From Apricaphanius iberus (Eukaryota; Chordata; Actinopteri; Cyprinodontiformes; Aphaniidae), in the NCBI GenBank assembly GCA_028564705.1, contig JAPXFQ010001710.1, positions 248,001 through 312,000 on the forward strand: 64,000 bases of DNA. The letters run 5' to 3'. Below are positions 54,248 through 64,000 of the stretch, one piece after another. The translations under genes were made by a program, and so were the position numbers. Every line of letters starts with the position of its first letter. Within the stretch, counting starts at the first letter, position 1. Below the pieces are notes generated by a model. The model was not told the DNA's origin, searched no databases, and saw nothing but the letters and a program-made list of their open reading frames with translations.

Positions 54248-54840
54248 CAGTGTTGCCACAGTTACTTTGAAATAGTAATCTAATTACTGACTACCGATTA
54301 CTCCTTCTAAATGTTACTTAGTTACTTGTTACTTTATTTTAAAACAACTACATTAGATTTCAAGTTACTTTATTAGTTACTTTCAGCAGCAGCCAATAAC
54401 ACTACCCAGTGCCTCAACATAGAAACAATTACCAGTTTTGCCAATAATACTTGCTTGCTCACTGCACATACTACTGGAGAGTTCCACTAGGGGGCAGAGT
54501 ACAGAATTCAGACTTGGGCCAATACAAACATGGCGACCGTGAAGGAGATAATCAGCTGTTTCAGATTACGACAGAAAAAGACCGCAGCAGTGTTGCTGAA
54601 GGTATGTAAGGCCATATTTACCACTATTGTTGCTTGTTTTCCTAATGCTTTTGCCGCCATGTATTCAGTATCTCTTTTTGCTTAAGAAAATTACAAAATA
54701 GTAAACACATGGTGGCTTGAACAATTAGCTTTAATTTGGCTGCTGGTATGAAAATAGTAACGCGTTAGATTAGTCGTTACTGAAAAAGTGGTCATATTAG
54801 GAGCAATAGGCTACTAAGTAATGCGTTACCGTCATCACTG
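54248..54840. mobile_element. hAT-like element, 593 bp
   Basis: CAGTGTTGCCACAGTTACTT at the left and the complement of GCGTTACCGTCATCACTG at the right, with GTAATC/GTTACT-rich arms, place it in the same group as 37414-38558. The flanks GTATTAA and GTAATGAA are only loosely alike, so the target duplication is not secure. Confidence 0.68.
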
Positions 54841-56139
54841 GTAATGAAGACATAATAATCGGGTGCTTGAGGCAAGATTATTTAATTATGAGGCAACATG
54901 GGATGTGCATGAGAGTCAGAGTAACCCCTGTACAAGAGTGGCCGATCAAGTTCATAGAATACAAGAAACGTCTTGTAGGACTTCAGCCTCAACTTTGTTT
55001 TAAGGAAGACATTGACTTCCATAAAACCAGTCAACTTTAGCGATTGACTGTGTTTTATTGCAGCATATTTGACTAAATCATGGACAACGATGCCCTACTT
55101 TGTTAGTCTGTTGCATTATATCCAAACAAAACAAAAAGGATGTTTATTCTGTATGTATGATTATGTAATTCTGAAAAGTTGAAGAAATAAATGATTTTGG
55201 TGTCCTCTGTAGAGACCATATGAATTGTAAACAACTTAGCACTTTGCTTTCGTCAAACCGCAAAACTGTAGATAGTTATGAAATTCAATAATTGCCCAAA
55301 TTAACTGTCTACCTTTGAAATTGGTAATAAATTAATTAATTAAAAATGAATAAGTCTCTTACTAAATGTATGGCCACTATATATGCCAGAGGTATGAGAT
55401 GCTGCATGTTGTGCAGTGCAGCCACATATATGCTTATACCAACACTGAAAACATAAATAAGAAATGAAACAGTCCTTATATATAAAATATTTACTGGTGT
55501 CATATTAAATTTGTTCTCAATAGAAAGTATAAAGTGCTAAGGTTATTTCTTGCTTTCAAACTGGTTCCCATCCTATTTCCTCAAAGATCAGCACAAACAC
55601 TGTGAATTTCCATTTCTTTTATCATCCGTACGTACGCAGCCATTTCATACACACACAAAAAGAAGGCTGTTTAATAATGGTGCGCCAAGGGAACAGCGTG
55701 AGACAAATAAGATGAAAACAGTAAAAGATCCAGTTCATTTGCCTGTGTTTATTTGCAGTAGACGTAGTTATATATGCCCCGCACTAAGACACCTGCTGAG
55801 TCAATGCTGCAGGGTGAAGGGTTATAAATTATAGAGTGAGACCTTGAAGCACAATGTGATACATCTGAAACATTATACCCGGTGGCATATGAGGCATGTA
55901 CATACTGATGACGGATACAGAGACTCACTGAGTTTAGGGAACAAACTGATGAGCTTCCACTCCATCTTAGACAAAACTCTAAACCAAAGCAAGGCTTGAA
56001 AAAGCTTACGTTATATTTGGATCAAATGGGATTCAGAAATGCTGCGTCTTATCAAACAACCATAGTCTGCACCATGAAAAATAGAATACCTCTGTCAGGT
56101 TGCGAATTAAACAGAATTTTAGTCTCATTGTTTACTTCT
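54841..56139. other. Unassigned sequence
   Basis: Nothing recognised. Open frames up to 94 codons are without domains. Confidence 0.4.
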
Positions 56140-56690
56140 GAAGCTGTTGGGAGTCTGTGGCTGTGTGCTAGAGAATGGGTGTGTCTTTGTACTTCCTACC
56201 TTCTCTGCAGGGTGCAACAGGCAGTTACAGGTACATCCAATCAGACCTCTTTTACTCTTCTACTCAAAAGGTGAGCAGATCCAAGAGGCTGTTCCTTCTT
56301 GGATCTTGCTTCTATGCATGGTCACAGGCCAAAACTTACTCCAGTCCCTTTGAGTCTATCTGAAAATGACAGATATCTTCTGTCCTCTTCGCAGATCCAG
56401 TCCTGGATTCTGAATCTTTGCTACGGAACTCCCAACCACTCCATTGACATTCATGTTGGTTTCTTCCTGGTCAGCCTCTGCACCGCTCCCAGCTTGTTAA
56501 ACCCTCCACTGGACTCACCCTCAACGCCCTTACCACCAGCTATCTGCCTGTCCACCCAAAACCACCATCACCTGCAAAACAAAGACGCCTTGCCTCCCTC
56601 ATTGCCATCTTTTCCGGTTTCCACTCCCAGCGACCATCACTACCCCTCATTATTCTCCCTTTTCAAATAGACTTTTTAAGAAAACTCTAT
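56140..56690 (+). repeat. LTR-type dispersed repeat, copy 2
   Basis: The first part (GAGAATGGGTGTGTCTTTGT, ACCTTCTCTGCAGGGTGCAA) matches 24830-24880. The rest is C/T-rich with CCACCATCACC words and an open frame (56299-56670, proline and serine rich, no domain). A fish gypsy LTR or leader is the likeliest identity. Confidence 0.45.
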
Positions 56691-57042
56691 TTGGCTGCTG
56701 TCTGGAATTGCTGCGAAACTGAGAGTCTAAAAAACCCCCTGACATGTCAAAACCTGTGCATTGCGATACATACTTCCTACATAAAGGTTTTTGAGAGCGT
56801 TAGGGTAAATTCTATCTGGTGCCACCAAATAGTGCTTTCTCTGTTTAATTATCTAATCTTCTTAATAAAACTCAGCAGGGCAAAGTGCACCTTGATGCCA
56901 GTAAAGGGGGAACAGGTTAAAGATAAACAATTTATAATGAATTAATAAATAAATAATAAATATTGCCAAGCAGCAGAGGGTGCACTAGACCTTTTCTTGT
57001 CATTTTGACTGATGGGGTCATAAAGTCCTAATCTACACTTTG

Positions 57043-57079
<37 letters not shown>

Positions 57080-57361
57080 GCATGAACTTTTATAGGTTCA
57101 TCTGACAAAACACGCCTTGCCCAGGGAGAAAACGTAAAAAATGAGCTCTGGAGCTAACACTGGCACATTTACAGAGACGTTTGTTAATGTGTGTTGTCTC
57201 TAGTAAATTAATAAACGAAACAGAGAACAACGTATAAACAATGAAATTAAACAATTACACATAATATAATAGTTCACCAGCTGTGGCCTGAATGCACAGT
57301 CTCACTCCTTCTGCTCCACTTGGAAATAAAATGTGCTCCCATTTCTGCTTAATCAAATAGT
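56691..57361. other. Unassigned sequence
   Basis: Nothing recognised apart from a poly-T run. Confidence 0.35.
57044..57075. repeat. Poly-T run of 32
   Basis: An uninterrupted homopolymer, likely length-variable. It could be the poly-A tail of a minus-strand retroposon, but no body is recognised downstream. Confidence 0.9.
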
Positions 57362-57760
57362 GGGATTCATGCAGAGATACGGTATTTGTCCTGAGGTTTT
57401 GGATTTTTGCCTCGAGCAGATGACTTCTCATGGAGGTTTAGTTGTTGTTCTAGAGGATTAACCTGCACTCCACTGCCGCACTGGAGACTGGAATAAAGCA
57501 CCAACCTAGCCAAAGTTTTGAAATAAAACATTTCTCCAGTTGAAGTGATCAGAATTCGGAAAAACTCTCTGAAACCTTTTCTCCCGCAAGCTATCCCTTC
57601 AGCTGGAGGAAATCCAGCAGGATGCACTGGTGGTTGGCATGACATCAGACTTTTGGGAGTGACGTGCTTGTAGGCTTCCATAATGTCAGATCCTGGTTGG
57701 CAAGATGCATGGAGCACTGTGTCCTGATCTAAGATGAAGCTCAGATGTTTTTTCACCTTT
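57362..57760 (-). repeat. LTR-type dispersed repeat, copy 2, second part
   Basis: Homologous to 24520-24760. The minus-strand open frame (57367-57756) shares with the one at 24520-24969 the pattern FRxLITSTGxxxxxK, SSLQC, and KSSxxGKNPKPxD. Two decayed copies keep similar residues here, yet I recognise no domain. Confidence 0.5.
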
Positions 57761-59854
57761 TTTTAAGAACAGGTTTACTTGCTTATACTCTGTGTGTAAA
57801 GATAAAACTGTCTGCACATTTCCACCAAGTTGTCAGTGGAGTGAATTCTAAGCTGTTAAAATGGCAGACAGCCATCAGATTTTTTTTAACGCCAACACTG
57901 CCACGTAATTATTCAAACAGTTTTCCCTGTGCTTTTTCTTATCCATAAATCACAGTGCACAGGAAATATACGGATCAAAACCAGTTTTGCACTTAAATCA
58001 GCCCTCAACACTCCGTCCCCAGCAGAAAATGTAGGTGGAAGGATTTTTGTTAAAGGGGATGCGAATGCTTGTTATACGTTATGCAAAGATGGAAGTAAAT
58101 GAAAGCATGAAAACCTGCTAGTTGACTAAAAGCCTTAAGATGGGGGTGAAGGAGTATTTTCCATTTTGAAAACAACATTAAACATACGGCCAGAGTTTTT
58201 ATGGAATTGATTTATTAAAAGCATATGCATGTTTTTTTCAACATTCAAGTCACATTCTCTACCTAAAATCCAATAAAGAATATGTGGCAAGACCATGGCA
58301 GAGGCCCCGTGGCACAAAGTGTTTAAAGGGCCGCCCACCCAGGCAGAAAAAAACAACAAAAGGATTTTTACCAGATTTAATCTGAGACCAGTAATATCAA
58401 GACATTACAGAGTGGTGTAGCTGGCTTGTTTCTAAGAACGTGCTAGTTGATCTCATCTCTACCAGGCCTAAACTACAGTGCAGATTGTTTCACAACTTAA
58501 TCACAAAAACTGATTAATTTTGTTTTCCTGTCTCACTTCTCCTCTCATGACTCCTGTCTTTCCTCACCTGTCTCACTCTGTCTCTTTCAGTTCCTTTGTT
58601 TCTCATCTCTCCAATGCTGCCCGTCTGTGTCTCTGCATGTCTCACCCCTTTTTCCCTTCATCTTTTCTGGTTAAAAAAGGTGCAATAAATTTAGGTAAAC
58701 TTAACTTATACTTTAAAGCATTTGATTATAAACTGGTATAATTTGCTTTCCTTTACATATTAATAATTATAATGTATTTAATAAACCTTTATCCATTTAT
58801 CAGAAGTCATTTTTCTCTCCACCTTTCTTTTGTCTACGAATGCACAATGTACTGGCAATCGGTATTGGCCAATGTTATGTCATTTTTTACATATTGGTAT
58901 CATTAAGTAAGACTGGGCAAATATTAAAAAGCACTGTTTAATTCCATTTTTGTGAGAGATTTGTGTAATAATTTAAACATTGTAGGTATAATTTATCAGC
59001 CATGACAGCAAAATCAATATCAGTCAAACAATCAATCATAATCATCATAATATCAGCTACAGTATTAGTATTGGCGCAAAGTTTTAGATCAGTGCATCTT
59101 TACTTTCTCCTTGATCCTCCATAATGAGCTGACCCAGTCATTATGTCCACCTTTTCAGTAAGAAAATGACCAAACTGGCACATGAGCATTCACCAAGTTA
59201 ACCAACAATTCGCCTGAGCAGCACCTCCCTTTAGTACCACACTTATACCTCCAGCTATCTCAGTTTAGGTTTCTGTCGTGCTACCAGTGGCTGATACTCC
59301 ACACTCCAATTAACAGAGTTTTCTACTAAGTCACACACTTGTTCAGGATATTTCCAGTCAGAGTGACCAGTAATTACCTCTTTTATTTGTCCCAAATAAC
59401 ATGCACGGAAAACAAAAGCTTACCTTGGTGAACATGTCAGTCAGTCTGGAGAGATTTTCTCCACAGCAGATCATTAGGTTCAGGTGCACTTTACCACCCA
59501 AATCCCGCTACGGGATAGAGCTGGGTATCTGGTATGAAAAGCAGAATCTCCAATGATAACAACAGTGCTTGCATGAACCCAGTCTGAGCTGCAGCTGCTA
59601 CACCTAGTCTCAGGTTTAGGTTGCATTGCTAATGTCAGCCTCCTCCTAACAGGTTGGTCCATGATGCTTCCATGATGCCTTATTTTTCACGATTTTCCTC
59701 CATATGATTTAAAAAGAATGTGTCAGTAGATGACAGACTTCTTAAAAAAATATATCTTCTCATCTTTCTCTCTCCCTTTTTTTATAAACTGCCTATTTTC
59801 GCTCTTTTTCAATTCTTTTACTATTTCTCCCACTGTCTTTTTTCAGTGTGGGGT
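57761..59854. other. Unassigned AT-rich sequence
   Basis: No gene or repeat recognised. Confidence 0.4.
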
Positions 59855-60538
59855 AAGTTATCATGGTTCCTACAATTGCGCTTTGGGGAGTTGATGGAGA
59901 AGTCTGCAGTGTAGAGGGTGAAGAGGAACGGTGCCAGAAACGTTCCCTGTGGGGCCCCCGTACTGCAGACACAGCCCTGTGTCCTCACATGATGTGGGCG
60001 TCCTCTGAGGTAGTCCAGTATCCACTGGGACATGTGGTGGTCCACTCCTGACAGCTCCAGCTTGTCCCTCAGAAGTCGTGGCTGGATGGTGTTGAAAGCA
60101 CTGGAGAAATCAAAGAGCATGATCCTCACAGTGCTTCTATGCTTCTCCAGGTAAGTCAGTGCTCGGTGCAGCAGGTAGATGATGCCGTCCTCCACCCCAA
60201 TGCCAGGTCAGTAAGCAAACTGCAGCGGATCCAATGAAGGCCCCACCAGGGGGCGCAGATGGTTTAGAACCAACCTTTCAAGGGTCTTCATAAGATGTGA
60301 TGTTACGGCTACCGGCCTGTAGCTGCTGAGGTCCTTGGGATGAGAGGTCTTTGGTACCAGTAGCACACAGGAGGTCTTCTACAGCTGTGGTACTTTCCCC
60401 AGCAACAGGCTCCGGTTGAACAGATATCCTAAGATGCCACAGAGTTCATCTGCACAGCACTTCAGGAGCCTGGAGCTGATGCCATCTGGACCTGCAGCCT
60501 TCCGCACTTTAATCTTAAGGAGCTCTTTCCTCACTTGA
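59855..60538 (-). pseudogene. Rex1 LINE reverse transcriptase fragment
   Basis: On the minus strand it reads TSHPKDLSSYRPVAVTSHLM, KTLERLVLNHLRP, then MEDGIIYLLHRALTYLEKHR, MLFDFSSAFNTIQPRLLRDK, WILDYLRGRPHHVRTQGCV and CSTGAPQGTFLAPFLFTLYT. FDFSSAFNT is the palm motif by which fish Rex1 is usually recognised. The open frame covers only 59821-60195; upstream there is a stop. The element ends inside the RT, before the catalytic SDD-type motif. Jockey/CR1-superfamily elements of this kind are common in teleosts. Confidence 0.85.
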
Positions 60539-62574
60539 AGAATCAGATAGAATCAGAAATGGTCAACTTGAATAAATGCTGTTGAGTAAATTTTGTTTTT
60601 CTTTTTTAAGCCAGCACTTAGATTGTTGTAAAATTAGGTTATATGAGCCACTATGAGCCACTTCCTCCTCATTGCGATATAATTTCATTGCATTTAAATG
60701 GCAACCAGAGGAACTCAACTTCTCTGTCTCACATTAATTTGTGTATGTGTGCACATCAGAAGTGTGTGCGCTCCACGGACCATGTGGGGCACACAGCACA
60801 CTATCTCTTTGCAAAAATGTCTGAGCAAAGGTGTTTTTGTTAGATTTTTGCATAAAGAACATGGATTGTTCTATGGGGCTGCTTGGTGAGATTATTTTTA
60901 TTGCACACAGATTGGTGTGTCTGGTAATTTCACGACCAAACGCATTACAGTAAATTACTTGGAGCAATGCCAGGCAGGTGGGGGCATGGTGGAGTTGGCA
61001 GGATGCCAGCATAGCCCAAGACAGCCACAACCCAGTCTCATGCCTTTAGGGGGGTTTGTGTGCACTTGATTTCACATCAGAGTATTGAGGTAAGATTGTG
61101 AGAAAATCCCCACCTGCATGTGTTGCTGTCGCTGGCAACTAGTGATGAAGCTGGTGGCAGAAAGCATAGAAACTGCCATCTTTCCTGACAAACACAATCT
61201 TGGTGACAATCGCCTCTGTCAAAACTGGAGTGGACAACAAAGAACAAGGTGAGATCCCCTCTATACAGCCTCGGACTGGCAGCTGCAAGCTGACCCTAAA
61301 AAGCAGCTCAAGGTCCAGCACCTAAGCAAGTCAAGCTTATTTTATGGCACTTTTCAACAACAAGGCAACTCAAAATGTTCCAAATTATTATAACATAACA
61401 CAATGAATAATAATAAAATTACACTGCAGCTGTAAAATCAACAGATGAAATGAAAAGTTGCAGTTCCGACTAAAACTAATCACATTTTAGCTGTTCTTAA
61501 TCAGAGGCAACTCTAAACCATAGGTTGTTTTTTTTTTACTCCATTTAAATAAACTCAGTAATTCAGTATTTTTGTAGTATTCTGAAAATTTGTTCTAGAT
61601 TGGAGAATAACAAAAACCGAAGGCTGTTTGTCCATTTTTTAAAAATTTTGTAATAATATTTCATGCATTTTTATCAGTCCTTTATCAAGAGCCTTTTAAC
61701 ATTCTCCTTTGTCTGCTGGTACGTCGGTTTTCTTTATAAAAGAAAGAGAAGACCTTCGCAGTATTGTGAAGGTCAGCTCTAAAATAATTGTTGTTCAGCG
61801 TAAGGACTTAAATTCTATGGAGGAGAGACAGGTGGTTCACAAAGCTAATGGAATAATTTCCCAACATGGTTACATCCTGTTCTCCGAATTCTTGATGATG
61901 CCCTCAGAGCAACATTTTAAAGCACCAGCTGGGAAAACAAACAGGTGTACAAAATCCTTTATTCCTTCTGCCATTAAAGGATCGGTTAGACAGAATTTGC
62001 TACAACAAACATCAACACATTTTCTGTTTGTGTGTTTCCTATTTGCACAAACAAAATGACCAAGTAGACTAAGTTCAGCTTCCACAGGCTCCCTTTGCCC
62101 AACCTGTGGCGAGTAAAGCTGCAATAGCAGATGGGTGTATTAAAATTCTGTAAAAATCATCCGATGACAAAAACAAAGCACCTCTGATACCCTCCAAGCT
62201 CAGAGGGGAAAAGTGCTAAATATTCATAACAAAACATTGGTTAAATGAAGGAGTTTTGTAGTAGAAAATGCCTTTTTTAGAGGCTGCACTTTTCCAATTA
62301 ACTCTGATTATATGGATATATGATGATCGCAAATTAACATAAAATTCCCAGGAAGGACTCCAAGTGGCACCAAACTTGTCTGGGTGAGTAAATGAACATA
62401 ATGCATACATCCCCTTTAAACTTCTAAACTAGGGCAGAGTTGATATTACCTCACAGTAGGAATGTACATGTGCTCTAGTTTTAATTTCATTCTATTTATA
62501 TATAATTAAAAATCCATGCCATGTCTGAATTATAATGTATGACTTGGGACATGTACAAGTGTGTACGTTTTTTT
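60539..62574. other. Mostly unassigned, one LINE-tail-like scrap
   Basis: 61325-61430 (minus) resembles a LINE 3' end with GAAAAGTGCCATAAAATAAG. Open frames up to 116 codons (61709-62059) lack domains. Confidence 0.35.
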
Positions 62575-62710
62575 GCTGTTGTTTCTGAAATGTCTTCCTT
62601 TGTCCTAATTTGCTTGTTGACGCCATTATGTCATAATTTTTTGTTGTACTTCTAAGCTGGAGAACTGTTTTAACTGAATTGCCCTTTGGGGACTAATAAA
62701 GTTGTCAATC
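62575..62710 (+). mobile_element. LINE 3' end, Rex1-like
   Basis: TTTAACTGAATTGCCCTTTG followed by GGGACTAATAAAGTTGTC is the typical end of fish Rex1-type LINEs (AATTGCCCCTCGGGGACTAAT in its usual form). Confidence 0.6.
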
Positions 62711-62861
62711 AATGTTTAGTTGTGATTCTGGGGATGCTGAGGAGACTTGAACCAGAATTTCAGAGGGGTCTGGTAGGTTAATATAATGACAACAGATATT
62801 GTATATTATCATGTATTTTTATGCTATGCCATTCAGAGATTTATGCATTACCAAAAGTATT

Positions 62862-63735
62862 ATAAAGTCAGTTTTCTGAGCTACAGGAAACCAACGTAGG
62901 TACTTCAGAACTGAGGTGATGTACTCAATTTTCTGGATCAGTGGCAGCTGTTTGATTTTAGGACCCATCTATGAGGACACAGTTGCAGTAATTAAGTCGA
63001 CTGAAGATTTTGGTGGGACATCAGTCCTTTAATCGCAGAAATAATCTTCACAAGATAGAAGGCTGACTTTGTAATTATCATGAAGGGGAAGTTCCTTATT
63101 TTCTGGTCTGACTTCATCACTACACCTAGATTTCAGCCCTGATCACTGGTTTCTAGGTGTAATTATTGTGTGCTGACTTTTAATTGTTGCTCTTTAGGTA
63201 CAAAAATATTTACTCTAGTTTCTAATAGCTGAAGAAAGTAACGATACATCCAAGTTTTTATATGTTCTATATCTCTCCTCAATGCTTGAACAGCGTCATA
63301 ATCACCTGGTGACATTGTAATACAGAGCTTTATATCAACTGCATAGCTATAGTAACTAATATTATTCTTGCTACAATCTAAGTTAATGGTAGCATTTAGA
63401 TATTAAATAGGAGGGCTCCCCCAAGATGGAACGTTGAGGTATCCCACATTTGCTATCTGTCTCTTTTAATTAAAAGCTACCTATTAACACAGAGAAGTTC
63501 CTGTTTTTCAGGTAGGACTTGGACAATTGAAGCACTGTACCGGAGTCCGACCAATATCTCCAGTTGCTTCAATATAAATATAATATGATGATATATAATA
63601 ATGTATCAACAATGTTAAAAACTGCTCTGAAGTTCATAAGTACCTGTGTACTCCAGGTCCACAGCATTTAGTTATTTAGATTTCAGTTAACACTTTCAGA
63701 AAGGCAGTCTCAGTACTGCAGTGAGCACAGAAACC
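62862..63735 (-). pseudogene. L2-like LINE reverse transcriptase, decayed
   Basis: On the minus strand the RT motif GIPQRSILGE (usually GVPQGSVLGP) is at about 63415-63445. SYAVDIKLCITMSPGDYDA (the YADD motif with its first catalytic aspartate changed: YAVD) is at about 63290-63345. The post-palm region follows toward 62870. The segments match L2 proteins in order, with many stops. One catalytic residue is lost, so it is inactive. Confidence 0.68.
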
Positions 63736-64000
63736 ACACTGGAAGAATAGAATAATTTGAAAGTGACAGTAAATAACACTGAATACCTTGTGATGCAAAA
63801 AACCTCATGGAGGGTTTGTAATGAAAAGACAACTGTTTCTAATTAAACAACACTTCAGTTCTGTAAGTTCATTCCATAAAGAAAGTTGGCAAGGAAAAAA
63901 AAAGTAAATTAAATCTTTGTGTCATGTGTCCTCTGATGTCACAGTAGAGCATTTTAATCCTCGTCAATGATCCGCAGCTAATGACTCACACTTCAGCACT
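63736..64000. other. Unassigned sequence to window end
   Basis: Nothing recognised. Confidence 0.35.

Noticed and set aside
61709..62059. 116-codon host gene
   Set aside because: No domain or homologue recognised; AT-rich surroundings give frames of this size by chance.

Overview
The window looks like teleost (probably percomorph) nuclear DNA. The reasons are Rex3, Rex1 and L2 non-LTR retrotransposons, a Penelope-like element, two tRNA-derived SINE families of the kind seen in ray-finned fish, and hAT, PIF/Harbinger, Tc1, pogo-like and TTAA-type DNA transposons. I found no host exon, no intact host gene and no functional RNA gene. The stretch reads as intergenic or intronic sequence that has repeatedly collected transposons. 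Names rest on motif recognition by eye; no database search was run.

Layout. 0.3-1.9 kb: Rex3 LINE ending in a GGAT tail. 2-7.2 kb: cytosine-rich repeat sequence holding a SINE, a 1.07 kb CTGGGT-rich inverted-repeat element (itself carrying a SINE), a Harbinger remnant and a SINE tail. 8.8-9.8 kb: an L2 tail split by a second Harbinger remnant. 10.9-12.3 kb: a Penelope-like element with a GIY-YIG endonuclease remnant, inverted terminal arms and a nested Harbinger MITE. 13.6-17.3 kb: a DNA element with matching inverted termini that contains young L2 copy A. 17.5-18.3 kb: older L2. 19.9-20.9 kb: TTAA element. 22.9-24.4 kb: pogo-like element split by a hAT. 24.5-26 kb: Ty3/gypsy debris. 26.4-27.9 kb: a decayed LINE with an ORF1 remnant. 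28.3-29.7 kb: another DNA element. 31.3-34.7 kb: hAT debris next to an L2 fragment split by a TTAA element. 37.4-38.6 kb: hAT. 38.9-40.8 kb: Rex3, reverse strand. 41.9-43.7 kb: young L2 copy B. 43.8-50 kb: LTR-like sequence, L2 tails and a Tc1 element split by a Harbinger MITE and by L2-containing sequence. 50.4-54.8 kb: L2, SINE, an RTE remnant and a Tc1 cut by a hAT-like element. 56-57.8 kb: LTR-type repeats. 59.9-63.7 kb: Rex1 and L2 remnants.

The most unusual observation is in L2 copies A and B. They lie 27 kb apart, differ at about four of 512 coding bases, and have different 5' truncation points. Between the reverse transcriptase stop codon and the 3' tail both carry about 380-415 bp of 28S ribosomal RNA sequence (5' region, D1-D2) in antisense orientation. 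Both share the same junctions and the same departures from conserved 28S sequence. The simplest reading is that an L2 subfamily captured antisense 28S sequence once and has since spread it. Older L2 tails in the window lack it.

No genes here form a pathway. Interactions are those of mobile elements: a SINE whose 3' end resembles the Rex3 tail (likely using that machinery), elements inserted into one another that give a relative order of events, and several non-autonomous elements depending on transposases encoded elsewhere.
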